Below are positions 18,104-26,294 of a stretch of 64,000 nucleotides of DNA, piece after piece; position 1 is the first letter of the stretch, and each line of letters begins with the position of its first letter. Both the position numbers and the translations under genes were made by a program. The notes under the pieces are model-generated. The model did not search any database and was not told the origin of the DNA. It saw only the letters and a program-made list of their open reading frames with translations. Origin of the DNA: Butyrivibrio proteoclasticus P6B7 (GTDB lineage Bacteria > Bacillota > Clostridia > Lachnospirales > Lachnospiraceae); assembly GCF_000622085.1 (NCBI RefSeq), contig NZ_JHWL01000004.1, positions 62,001 through 126,000 of the forward strand, in the 5' to 3' direction.

Positions 18104-19171
18104 ATGTTTGATAGATTAGAAGACATTATCAGAAGATATGAAGATATAACGATGGAGCTCAATGATCCTTCAGTTATAGCTGACCAGGAGAGGTTCAGAA
18201 GCCTTATGAAGGAGCAGAAGAGCCTTGAAGCTTTGGTTGAGTGCTATAAAAGGTACAAAAAGTGCAAGGATACCATCGAAGAGAGCCTTGCTATGCTGGA
18301 GGAAGAGTCAGATCCTGATATGAAGGAGATGCTCAAGGAAGAGCTGGCAGATGCCAAGGATCAGATCCCTGCCCTGGAGGAGGAACTTAAGATCCTTCTT
18401 CTTCCTAAGGACCCTAACGATGAGAAGAATGTTATCGTAGAGATCAGAGCAGGCGTTGGTGGTGATGAGGCAGCTCTTTTTGCAGCGGATATGTACAGGG
18501 TATATACAAGGTACGCTGAGAGACAGAACTGGAAGGTAGAGACCATGAGCGTTGAGGATATCGGTATCGGTGGAATCAAGGCTGTGAGCTTTATGATAAA
18601 GGGAAATGGCGCTTATTCAAGGCTTAAATTTGAAAGTGGTGTTCACAGAGTTCAGAGAATTCCAGCTACAGAATCTGGCGGAAGAATCCATACTTCAGCA
18701 ATAACAGTTGCTATTATGCCAGAGGTTGAGGACGTTGAGGTTGATATTGATCTTAACGACTGCAAGTTTGACGTGTTTAGAGCATCTGGTAATGGTGGAC
18801 AGTGCGTTAATACTACCGATTCAGCTGTAAGACTTACTCATTTCCCTACAGGTATCGTTATTTCCTGTCAGGATGAGAAGAGCCAGCAGCAGAACAAGGC
18901 TAAGGCCCTTAAGGTCCTTAGAGCCAAGCTCTATGAGATGGAGAGAGAAAAACAGCACAACGACGAGGCTGAGCTTAGAAGAAGCCAGGTGGGAAGCGGT
19001 GACAGATCTGAGAAGATCAGAACCTACAATTTTCATCAGGGAAGAGTGACTGATCACAGAATCAATCTTACCCTTTATAAGATCGATCAGATCATGGACG
19101 GCGACCTCGATGAGGTTATAGATTCCCTTATTGCTGCTGATCAGGCGGAAAAGCTTCTTACTCTTAAATAA
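18104..19171 (+). CDS. prfA: Peptide chain release factor 1
   Basis: A 355-residue class I release factor that reads UAA and UAG. The PAT stop-codon-recognition tripeptide ([10 protein letters not shown]) marks RF1 rather than RF2 (SPF), and the GGQ catalytic motif is in SGNGGQCVN. The ATG at 18104 follows TTGAGG; the upstream in-frame TTG at 18083 is inside prmC and unlikely. Confidence 0.96.
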   Translation: MFDRLEDIIRRYEDITMELNDPSVIADQERFRSLMKEQKSLEALVECYKRYKKCKDTIEESLAMLEEESDPDMKEMLKEELADAKDQIPALEEELKILLLPKDPNDEKNVIVEIRAGVGGDEAALFAADMYRVYTRYAERQNWKVETMSVEDIGIGGIKAVSFMIKGNGAYSRLKFESGVHRVQRIPATESGGRIHTSAITVAIMPEVEDVEVDIDLNDCKFDVFRASGNGGQCVNTTDSAVRLTHFPTGIVISCQDEKSQQQNKAKALKVLRAKLYEMEREKQHNDEAELRRSQVGSGDRSEKIRTYNFHQGRVTDHRINLTLYKIDQIMDGDLDEVIDSLIAADQAEKLLTLK

Positions 19172-19192
19172 ATATTAAATAATTCGCTTTTA

Positions 19193-19221
19193 TTGAAGCT
19201 TATATTTAAATAGTGTACAAT
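19193..19221 (+). promoter_or_regulatory. Promoter of the HPt gene
   Basis: TTGAAG (19193-19198), a 17-base spacer and TACAAT (19216-19221). The expected leader is about 48 bases. Confidence 0.65.
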
Positions 19222-19275
19222 CTTAATATAGGTAATCTGTATTTATTATTTCGATAACGAGAAGGTTGGAGATTT

Positions 19276-19635
19276 ATGGATGCTGGATTCAAAAGTGAAC
19301 TAATAGAATGGGGCGTGGATTGGGACGAAATTCTCGATAGATTTATGGGAAATGAGGATCTCATTGCACGCTTTATGTTTAAATTTTTGAATGATCAGAG
19401 CATGAGTGACCTTACCAGGTACCTTGATGAGGGAAATGTTACTGAGGCATTCAAAGCTGTGCATACTCTTAAGGGTGTGGGAGCAAACCTTGGACTTAAG
19501 GGCTTTATCACTCCTGTATGTGAGCTTACTGAGATACTTAGAGCTGGTTCTATGGACGGAGCCAGAGAAAAGTATGATACCATAAAGCCTAAGTATGATG
19601 CTCTTATAGCTATATTACAAAAGTATCAGGCTTAA
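19276..19635 (+). CDS. Stand-alone histidine phosphotransfer (HPt) protein
   Basis: A 119-residue single-domain HPt protein. The phospho-accepting His lies in AVHTLKGVGANLGL at about residue 57, with the usual following Lys-Gly. HPt proteins shuttle phosphate between response regulators and hybrid kinases. No receiver or hybrid kinase is adjacent, so its partners lie elsewhere. A promoter and a terminator make it monocistronic. Its 3' end overlaps the convergent DUF5721 gene by 21 bases. Confidence 0.9.
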   Translation: MDAGFKSELIEWGVDWDEILDRFMGNEDLIARFMFKFLNDQSMSDLTRYLDEGNVTEAFKAVHTLKGVGANLGLKGFITPVCELTEILRAGSMDGAREKYDTIKPKYDALIAILQKYQA

Positions 19636-20115
19636 GCCATAGGAATCTGATTCTAAGAAGCTTGGGATGTAACTATCCCAGGCTTTTTCTATTGATTTAT
19701 CTAAGGTAAAAATCGAGTAAGAAATGCCGGTGGTTATAATAATTTCCCCATTTGAGAACTTAATATTTAGGCACAGATTTATCTGACTTTTATCTATTCC
19801 AAAATCAGCCTCTTTAATAAGCTTTTCTTTTAACTCGTCATCTGCGTGAAGGATGAATTTAAAGGAAAGAGGTGTGTTCTTGCCCTTGATAAGATCAAAA
19901 CATATTGGTTTAATATCGCTCCATTTGGAATATTCTGGGAGATTATCTGTATCAACATCACCGGAGTTGTAGAAATCCTTGTGAATGAGGCCATTTATGG
20001 TGAAGGTATTAAATGTATCTATAGAAGCTTCTTCTAAGAAGAAGCTGTCGAAAAGGTTTCCTTTAAGAAGGAGAGCCATGAATTCTTTTTTGCTGTTTAT
20101 CTTGAGTGATACCAT
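19615..20115 (-). CDS. DUF5721 family protein
   Basis: A 166-residue cytoplasmic protein of unknown function. The opening MVSLKINSKKEFMALLL, the TFNTFTINGLIHKDFY strand and the DIKPICFDLIKGKNTPLSFKF block match DUF5721, a family I know mainly from Lachnospiraceae. GAGGAAACAATGG precedes the start on the minus strand. The 3' end overlaps the HPt gene and contains that gene's terminator sequence. Confidence 0.82.
   Translation of the reverse strand: MVSLKINSKKEFMALLLKGNLFDSFFLEEASIDTFNTFTINGLIHKDFYNSGDVDTDNLPEYSKWSDIKPICFDLIKGKNTPLSFKFILHADDELKEKLIKEADFGIDKSQINLCLNIKFSNGEIIITTGISYSIFTLDKSIEKAWDSYIPSFLESDSYGLSLILL
19659..19690 (+). terminator. Terminator of the HPt gene, inside the DUF5721 coding region
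   Basis: A 10-bp stem (19659-19668 with 19675-19684, one G-T pair) followed by TTTTCT. It lies within the last 25 codons of the gene on the other strand. Confidence 0.75.
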
Positions 20116-20216
20116 TGTTTCCTCGTGTTTTTATATCTAAATTGTTAAGCAACAAGTCAAGTATACCAAAAAAATGGTAAATGAATACAATATTTTTGAT
20201 AAAATAAACTATTTTC

Positions 20217-20237
20217 ATAGACTTAATATTAGTCTAT
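20217..20237. promoter_or_regulatory. Possible LacI-type operator upstream of the regulator gene
   Basis: A perfect 7-bp inverted repeat ATAGACT/AGTCTAT with a 7-base centre lies 47 bases before the LacI-family gene. Self-regulation through such a site is common but not shown here. Confidence 0.4.
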
Positions 20238-20283
20238 ACTAGATGAGATAAAATTAACCAAAGTATTGAACAGGGGAGTAGTT

Positions 20284-21306
20284 ATGACAAAATCAGTAAG
20301 ATTAAAAGACATCGCAGACAGACTGGGAGTTAGTACTGTCACAGTATCTAAGGCCTTGACTGGTCAAAAGGGTATGAGCGATGAGCTTAGAAAGAAGATT
20401 CACACAGCAGCTGATGAAATGGGATATATTCCTTCTATCTCAAGAAAAGCTCTTTTTGCTCAGAGAAGTTATACAATTGGTATTCTTATTTCAGAGAGAT
20501 ACATGAGCGAATATAGCTCTTTTTACACAAGAATGCATCAGCAGGTTTCTCAGATTGCTATGGATAAGGGATGCTTTACTATGCTTGAAGTAATCTCAGC
20601 TGAGAACGAGAAGAACAAGACACTTCCAAGACTTATCGAGGATAAGAAGGTGGATGGTGTTGTTGTTATCGGAAGACTTGATGAGAAATATCTTGATAAT
20701 CTTAAGAATCAGAATGGAATTAAGATGGTTTATCTTGATTTCTGCAATCACTCTGGTGATGAGGATGCGGTTATTTCAGATAGCTTTAACGGCGCTTATG
20801 TTCTTACCAATTATCTTTTTGATATGGGACATAAGGATATAGCCTATGTTGGAACACTTTTAGCTAATGGTGCTATTACAGACAGATATCTTGGATTTAC
20901 CAAGTCACTTATGGAGCATGGTCGTCCCTTCAGACAGGATTGGATCATTCCAGACAGAGATCCTAAGAAGGGCTCTATCGACAGCAACAAGTTCTTAGAG
21001 CTTCCTAAGGAGATGCCTACAGCTTTTGTATGTAACTGTGATATGACAGCCAGCATGCTTATTAAGAAGCTTTTTGAGAAAGGCTACAGAGTACCAGATG
21101 ATATTTCTGTTGTAGGATTTGATAATTATCTTTATCCAGGTCTTTGCGATATCAAGCTTACAACCTTTGGAGTAGATAGCTACGAAATGGGAAGAAATGC
21201 TGTTCTTAATCTTATCAGAAAGATCAGCGGTGAGAGATACCGTCAGGGCGTAATGATCCTTGAAGGTCATATGATCGAGGGAGAGAGCGTAAGAAAAGTA
21301 GGCTAA
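20284..21306 (+). CDS. LacI-family transcriptional regulator
   Basis: A 340-residue repressor-type protein. The N-terminal helix-turn-helix VRLKDIADRLGVSTVTVSKALTGQKGMS is typical, followed by a periplasmic-binding-protein-like sugar-sensing domain. The ATG at 20284 follows GGGGAG; the TTG at 20266 lacks a ribosome site. No sugar gene sits next to it: the neighbours are DUF5721 and degV in opposite orientation, so its regulon cannot be read from context. Confidence 0.92.
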   Translation: MTKSVRLKDIADRLGVSTVTVSKALTGQKGMSDELRKKIHTAADEMGYIPSISRKALFAQRSYTIGILISERYMSEYSSFYTRMHQQVSQIAMDKGCFTMLEVISAENEKNKTLPRLIEDKKVDGVVVIGRLDEKYLDNLKNQNGIKMVYLDFCNHSGDEDAVISDSFNGAYVLTNYLFDMGHKDIAYVGTLLANGAITDRYLGFTKSLMEHGRPFRQDWIIPDRDPKKGSIDSNKFLELPKEMPTAFVCNCDMTASMLIKKLFEKGYRVPDDISVVGFDNYLYPGLCDIKLTTFGVDSYEMGRNAVLNLIRKISGERYRQGVMILEGHMIEGESVRKVG

Positions 21307-21324
21307 AGCTATAAAAGCTTTAGC
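21302..21324. terminator. Possible hairpin between convergent lacI-type and degV genes
   Basis: GCTAAAGC pairs with GCTTTAGC around a 7-base loop, overlapping both stop regions. There is no proper T run on either side, so function as a terminator is uncertain. Confidence 0.4.
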
Positions 21325-22156
21325 AGGTTACTACGATTCCTCCGTCACTTGCATAAGTAGTTGACACCCCTGCGGCATCCAGAATAAGGGATTTGCCAAA
21401 GGGGAGTTTTTTTAGAATAATGTCGCGAACTACGCAGGCTCTTTCATAACAGTTAACGTGTGTGATCATGAGGACGCGGTTCTCGGCATCAGAAACCTCC
21501 AAAGCAAGAAGGTCAGCCATCTTAAGGATGGCTTTTTTCATGCCTATTCCCTGGCTCTTCTGAATAATCTCACCGTTAAGGCCACAGCAAACAGGCTTAA
21601 TATTCAAAGTGGAAGCAACTAAGGCTTTCATGTTGGAAAGTCTTCCGTTCTTCCTTAAAGTCTCAAGTGAATCAAGAACAAAGTAAGTAGACATCTGGTC
21701 GCGATACTCCTCAAGTCTTGAGGAAACCACTTCAAAGCTAAGGCCTGAATCCGCAAGCTCCATAGCTTTAAGGGCCAGCTGAACTTCTCCGCTGGCTGCA
21801 GAAAGAGAGTCGCAGACGTAAATGTTCTTATCGCCCTTTTCATCGTGATAGATGTTCTTGGCAAGAAGTGCGCTGTTGTAGCTGCCGCTAAGCTTGGAAG
21901 TGAGGGTGACAACATAGATGTCGTCAGCATCACAGTCATAGGCCTTCATGAAAAGATCTGGTGAAGGACAGGCAGTCTTAGGGCATTCTTCTGACGCAGC
22001 CACTTTCTCAAGATAAGATTCCTGATCGAAGGTTTCGTCGTCTACGATTATTTCGTCGCCGATCTGCAGAATGAGAGGAATGATCTCAAATCTAGGATCG
22101 TTTCTATATTCCTTTGGTAAATCACAGCAACTATCTACTACTATTTTGTAACTCAT
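21320..22156 (-). CDS. DegV family fatty-acid-binding protein
   Basis: A 278-residue protein of the DegV family, whose members bind a fatty acid and present it for phosphorylation by fatty acid kinase. Family marks are IVVDSCCDLP at the start, KTACPSPDLF and VTLTSKLSGSYNSA. GGAGG precedes the ATG on the minus strand. It follows the LytTR gene in the same direction after 64 bases. Confidence 0.93.
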   Translation of the reverse strand: MSYKIVVDSCCDLPKEYRNDPRFEIIPLILQIGDEIIVDDETFDQESYLEKVAASEECPKTACPSPDLFMKAYDCDADDIYVVTLTSKLSGSYNSALLAKNIYHDEKGDKNIYVCDSLSAASGEVQLALKAMELADSGLSFEVVSSRLEEYRDQMSTYFVLDSLETLRKNGRLSNMKALVASTLNIKPVCCGLNGEIIQKSQGIGMKKAILKMADLLALEVSDAENRVLMITHVNCYERACVVRDIILKKLPFGKSLILDAAGVSTTYASDGGIVVTC

Positions 22157-22220
22157 AAAACCTCCGATAAAGAAAATTATTAGTTATCATAACATCAACG
22201 TACAGGGGAGTAAACAGGAA

Positions 22221-22949
22221 CTATTTTTGTGAATCCAGTATCGCCTGAGCTTCTTTTATGGAATTCCTGTAACTAAAGGCAATATTAAAGATCATGCCAT
22301 TGTCCATCTGTACCTTTCCAAAGGATCTCTTTTGGATATGGTTGATGTTGATGAGAGAATTGTCCGTAAGAGGGCATATCTGAGGGAAAATCCTGCACTG
22401 GTCATAGAAGTTGTAGATCTCGTCCATAAGAGTTACAACCTGGCCATCCTTAAGATAGATGTGAAGCTCAGCGCCCTTTTTCCTTACACATACTATATCG
22501 TCATCCTTGGCGTAAATTGTTTTATCCTTATTTCTAAGCTCTAAAGAAGGTGTCTCTTCTCCCTTTAGCTCTTTTATCATGTCCATGGTTGCAGTAAGCT
22601 CAGCCACCTTAATGGGCTTATCAAGGAAATAGATGTTGGTGGCATCGGTTCCTTCCTGGGCCCAGCGAGTCCTGTAGTCGATGGATGAAGAGCAGAGGAT
22701 GATAGGCCTTACTACGCCCACATCAAGAAGCATCTTGGTGATCTCGATGCCATCCTTCTCTGACTGAACCATATCCACGAACAGGCCGTCGTACATCTGT
22801 GGAAAGCTCATAAATGCAGAAACATTGCCATAAGAGTCAATGTGGAGTCTCTCTCCAGTCTCCTTAAAGAATCGATCTGACTGCCTTCCCAAAAGACGTT
22901 CAGTCTGCTTTCTGTCTGCTATATTGTCATCACAAACTGCTATGTGCAT
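22221..22949 (-). CDS. LytTR-family response regulator
   Basis: A 242-residue regulator with an N-terminal receiver domain (MHIAVCDDN acidic pair; probable phospho-Asp in DGLFVDMVQ near residue 58) and a C-terminal LytTR DNA-binding domain (about residues 130-240, with LELRNKDKTIYAKDDDIVCV and CPLTDNSLININHI). No sensor kinase lies next to it; the nearest candidate of the right family is the degenerate kinase-like gene at 41.2 kb. GGGGG precedes the ATG. Confidence 0.88.
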   Translation of the reverse strand: MHIAVCDDNIADRKQTERLLGRQSDRFFKETGERLHIDSYGNVSAFMSFPQMYDGLFVDMVQSEKDGIEITKMLLDVGVVRPIILCSSSIDYRTRWAQEGTDATNIYFLDKPIKVAELTATMDMIKELKGEETPSLELRNKDKTIYAKDDDIVCVRKKGAELHIYLKDGQVVTLMDEIYNFYDQCRIFPQICPLTDNSLININHIQKRSFGKVQMDNGMIFNIAFSYRNSIKEAQAILDSQK

Positions 22950-22968
22950 TGTAATCCCCCATTAATTA

Positions 22969-23262
22969 TTAGATAAAACTAAACTGAATTGGCAGATAGT
23001 AAAGAAATACCACTAAGGCTATCTGCAATACTAGTATTATAGGCATTCCGAACTTGAAATACCAATGCTTTGTCTTGTGCTTGAAAATATACATTCCCAA
23101 AATAGAACCAATACTTCCTCCAACAATGGCAATAGCAAAAAGGGTCGCCTCAGGGACGCGGAAGGCATTACGTCTGGCCCTCCGCTTGTCGATTCCCATT
23201 AAGGCAAACCCTATAATATTAACTGTTATTAAATAAATAGCTATAAGATAAAGCGAATTCAT
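22969..23262 (-). CDS. DUF1294 small membrane protein
   Basis: A 97-residue protein with three hydrophobic segments and the DUF1294 pattern MGIDKRRARRNAFRVPE, then GGSIGSILGMYIFKHKTKHWYF. Function unknown. The start lies 3 bases after the argG stop, with only a weak ribosome site, so translation is probably coupled to argG. Confidence 0.9.
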   Translation of the reverse strand: MNSLYLIAIYLITVNIIGFALMGIDKRRARRNAFRVPEATLFAIAIVGGSIGSILGMYIFKHKTKHWYFKFGMPIILVLQIALVVFLYYLPIQFSFI

Positions 23263-23265
23263 GTA

Positions 23266-24489
23266 TTACTTGTTGTTCATAACTTCCTGCATCTTCATAG
23301 CACGAACCTTTGAAGAAAGTCCAAACAGATTGATGAAGCCTTCAGCATCGTGGTGATCGTAGAGATCTCCAGTCTTAAAGGATGCTATGCTCTCGTTGTA
23401 GAGAGAATATGGAGACTTGGTGCCAGCCTTGATGATATTGCCCTTGTAAAGCTTAAAGGTAACTTCACCTGTGACATACTTCTGGGTGGACTCAATAAAT
23501 GCCTGCTCTGCTTCACGAAGAGGAGTGAACCATTTCCCTTCATATACTATATCAGCAAATTTATTGCCCATATCTTTCTTCATTGTATAGGTATCGCGAT
23601 CTAAAATCAACTCCTCAAGCTGCTGGTGTGCTTCATAGAGGATTGTTCCGCCAGGAGTCTCGTAAACGCCACGGGATTTCATGCCTACTACACGGTTCTC
23701 AACGATATCAACGATACCGATGCCGTTTTCTCCGCCCAGCTTATTGAGGGTACGGATGATGTCTGAAACCTTCATCTCTTTTCCGTTAACTGACTTAGGA
23801 ACGCCAGCTTCGAAGGTCATTGTTACTGTTGTTGGTGTATCTGGTGCATCCTCAGGAGTCTTTCCAAGAACAAGGAGGTGCTTGTAATTAGGCTCAAGAG
23901 AAGGATCCTCAAGTTCAAGACCCTCATGGGAGATATGCCACAGGTTACGGTCGCGGCTGTAGCTGCTATCTGCTGAGAATGGAAGATTGATTCCGTGCTG
24001 CTTGCAGTACTCGATCTCTGACTCACGGGAATCCATTGTCCACTTGTCATTTCTCCAGGCTGCAATGATCTTGATGTCTGGTGCAAGAGCCTTGATTCCA
24101 AGCTCGAAACGGATCTGATCGTTACCCTTACCAGTAGCTCCGTGGCAGATGGCAACAGCGCCTTCCTTACGAGCTATCTCTACAAGCTTCTTGGCAATAA
24201 GAGGACGAGCCATTGAAGTTCCAAGAAGATACTTGTTCTCATAAACTGCGTGAGCCATAACGCATGGTACGATATATTCGTCGCAGAATTCATCTACAAC
24301 ATCAAGAACATAAAGCTTACTTGCTCCGCAGCTCTTAGCTCTTTCGTCAAGTCCGTCAAGTTCTTCCTCCTGTCCACAGTCGATACATACGCAGACAACT
24401 TCATAATCGAAGTTCTCCTTGAGCCATGGAATGATTGCTGTTGTGTCAAGTCCGCCTGAATAAGCAAGTATAACCTTTTCTTTAGCCAT
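23266..24489 (-). CDS. argG: Argininosuccinate synthase
   Basis: A 407-residue enzyme joining citrulline and aspartate with ATP. The ATP-binding AYSGGLDTT is at residues 9-17, and CHGATGKGNDQ and SPYSLYNES are as expected. It is transcribed away from the argC operon. argH is not adjacent: the next genes are DUF1294 and a LytTR regulator. Confidence 0.97.
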   Translation of the reverse strand: MAKEKVILAYSGGLDTTAIIPWLKENFDYEVVCVCIDCGQEEELDGLDERAKSCGASKLYVLDVVDEFCDEYIVPCVMAHAVYENKYLLGTSMARPLIAKKLVEIARKEGAVAICHGATGKGNDQIRFELGIKALAPDIKIIAAWRNDKWTMDSRESEIEYCKQHGINLPFSADSSYSRDRNLWHISHEGLELEDPSLEPNYKHLLVLGKTPEDAPDTPTTVTMTFEAGVPKSVNGKEMKVSDIIRTLNKLGGENGIGIVDIVENRVVGMKSRGVYETPGGTILYEAHQQLEELILDRDTYTMKKDMGNKFADIVYEGKWFTPLREAEQAFIESTQKYVTGEVTFKLYKGNIIKAGTKSPYSLYNESIASFKTGDLYDHHDAEGFINLFGLSSKVRAMKMQEVMNNK

Positions 24490-24589
24490 TTATTTTCCCT
24501 CTTCTTTCATATTAGTAGTAACTATATAGTGATATAATTAGTTCGTTAGGGCCTTTAAGCCGTCTATGTTTCATAATATAAACCCATAA

Positions 24590-24726
24590 TGAATAAAATG
24601 CAATAGAAAAATGCATAAATACTTAAAAAAGATATTATTTTTGCATAAATATAAAAATATCTATTGCATATTGTTCCCATCAGTCGTATACTAAAACAAA
24701 TTTCACCAGAAAAAATATGCATAAAT
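24590..24726. promoter_or_regulatory. Repeated TGCATAAAT words between argG and argC, possible ArgR sites
   Basis: ATGCATAAAT or TTGCATAAAT occurs at 24611, 24641 and 24717, with related TGAATAAAATGCA at 24590 and TTGCATA at 24664. Arginine repressor boxes in other bacteria are AT-rich imperfect palindromes with TGAAT/ATTCA or TGCAT halves. The words flank or overlap the argC promoter. The ArgR assignment is inference; argR is not in the window. Confidence 0.5.
24664..24692 (+). promoter_or_regulatory. Promoter of the argC operon
   Basis: TTGCAT (24664-24669), a 17-base spacer and TATACT (24687-24692). The -35 box is part of one of the TGCATA words, so a protein binding there would block transcription. 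Expected leader about 63 bases. Confidence 0.6.
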
Positions 24727-24761
24727 AATGTATAAAACCTTAGGGTTTTGCAGGAGGCAGT

Positions 24762-25814
24762 ATGATCAAAGCAGGAATCATTGGTTCTACAGGTTATGCA
24801 GGAGCTGAGATAGCAAGGATCCTTTTGGGACATCCAGAGGCAGAGGTGGTCTGGTATGGTTCAAGGTCCTATGTTGACGAGGAGTTCAGCAGTATATTTG
24901 GAAACTTTCTTAATATAGTAGATGCTAAGTGCCTGGACGATAATATCGAGGAAATGGCTTCAAAGGTGGACGTGATCTTCACCGCGACACCTCAGGGGCT
25001 TTGCGCTTCTTTAGTTAATGAAGATCTACTTAAGAAGGTTAAGATTATAGATCTTTCCGCAGACTTTAGATTAAAAGACGTTTCTATATATGAGAAGTGG
25101 TACAAGATAGAGCACAAGGCTCCTTCCTTCATTGAAGAGGCTGTATATGGCCTTTGCGAGGTGAACAGAGACAAGATTAAGGGTGCAAGACTTGTGGCTA
25201 ATCCTGGATGCTATACCACTTGCTCAATTCTTACAGCATATCCACTTGTTAAAGAGGGACTTATTGATCCTGACACACTTATTATCGACGCTCTTTCAGG
25301 CGTTTCCGGGGCAGGAAGAGGCGCCAAGGTAGCTAATCTCTACTGCGAAGTAAATGAGAGCTGCAAACCCTACGGAGTAGCCACACATAGACATACTCCT
25401 GAGATTGAAGAGCAGCTGGGATACGCAGCGGGAAAAGAGCTAACTCTTAACTTCACACCACATCTTGTTCCTATGAACAGAGGAATCCTGGCTACAGAGT
25501 ACGCGACTCTTACTAAGAAGAACGGTGTTCTTCCAACAGCACAGGAGATCAGAGCAGCCTACGAGAAGTACTATGGAAAAGAGCTGTTTATAAGAATCCT
25601 TGGCGACGGCGTATATCCGGAGACCAGATGGGTTCAGGGAAGTAACTTCGTAGATATAGGCTTTAAGATTGATGAGCGCACCGGAAGGATCATTATGATG
25701 GGAACCATCGATAATCTTGTTAAAGGAGCGGCTGGTCAGGCTGTTCAGAATATGAATATTATGTTTGGCATCGATGAAACCAGCGGACTTAAGCTTGTTC
25801 CAAAGAGCCTGTGA
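24762..25814 (+). CDS. argC: N-acetyl-gamma-glutamyl-phosphate reductase
   Basis: A 350-residue NADPH-dependent reductase, third step of arginine synthesis. The nucleotide-binding GIIGSTGYAGAEIARIL is at the N-terminus and the catalytic Cys is in NPGCYTT. GCAGGAGG precedes the ATG. First gene of argC-GNAT-argJ-argB-argD. Confidence 0.97.
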   Translation: MIKAGIIGSTGYAGAEIARILLGHPEAEVVWYGSRSYVDEEFSSIFGNFLNIVDAKCLDDNIEEMASKVDVIFTATPQGLCASLVNEDLLKKVKIIDLSADFRLKDVSIYEKWYKIEHKAPSFIEEAVYGLCEVNRDKIKGARLVANPGCYTTCSILTAYPLVKEGLIDPDTLIIDALSGVSGAGRGAKVANLYCEVNESCKPYGVATHRHTPEIEEQLGYAAGKELTLNFTPHLVPMNRGILATEYATLTKKNGVLPTAQEIRAAYEKYYGKELFIRILGDGVYPETRWVQGSNFVDIGFKIDERTGRIIMMGTIDNLVKGAAGQAVQNMNIMFGIDETSGLKLVPKSL

Positions 25815-25823
25815 GGAGTAGTT

Positions 25824-26267
25824 ATGGTTCGTGTTATGACAATGGACGATTATGAAGAAGTCTATAAGCTTTGGAATTCAATCCATGGATTTGGCATCAG
25901 ATCCTTGGATGACTCCAGGGAGGGAATAGAGATTTTTCTTAAGAGGAATCCCACCACAAGTGCAGTAGCCATCGAGGATGGAAAAATAGTGGGTGCTATT
26001 TTATGCGGGCACGATGGAAGAAGAGCCTGCCTTTATCACGTATGTGTAAGTGAGAAATACAGAATGCATGGAATAGGTAAAAAGATGGTGAACTTCTGCT
26101 GCGAACAGCTTAAGAAAGAGAAGATCAACAAGGTTTGCCTCAATGCCTTTGTTACAAACACCGTGGGAAACAGGTTCTGGCAGAAGATGAACTGGAATCT
26201 TAGAAGCGACATGAATTATTACGATCTTGCCCTTAACGAGGATAACAAGACCATATTTGTTCCATAA
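25824..26267 (+). CDS. GNAT-family acetyltransferase inside the arginine operon
   Basis: A 147-residue single-domain GNAT protein related to YpeA-type acetyltransferases. The acetyl-CoA-binding segment is VSEKYRMHGIGKKMV, with NTVGNRFWQKMNW near the C-terminus. It lies 9 bases after argC and 27 before argJ, so it is co-transcribed with the arginine genes. Possible roles are a helper N-acetylglutamate synthase or acetylation of another amine; nothing in the sequence decides between them. Confidence 0.85.
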   Translation: MVRVMTMDDYEEVYKLWNSIHGFGIRSLDDSREGIEIFLKRNPTTSAVAIEDGKIVGAILCGHDGRRACLYHVCVSEKYRMHGIGKKMVNFCCEQLKKEKINKVCLNAFVTNTVGNRFWQKMNWNLRSDMNYYDLALNEDNKTIFVP

Positions 26268-26294
26268 ACAATAAACTTAAAGGATGGTGGCACA

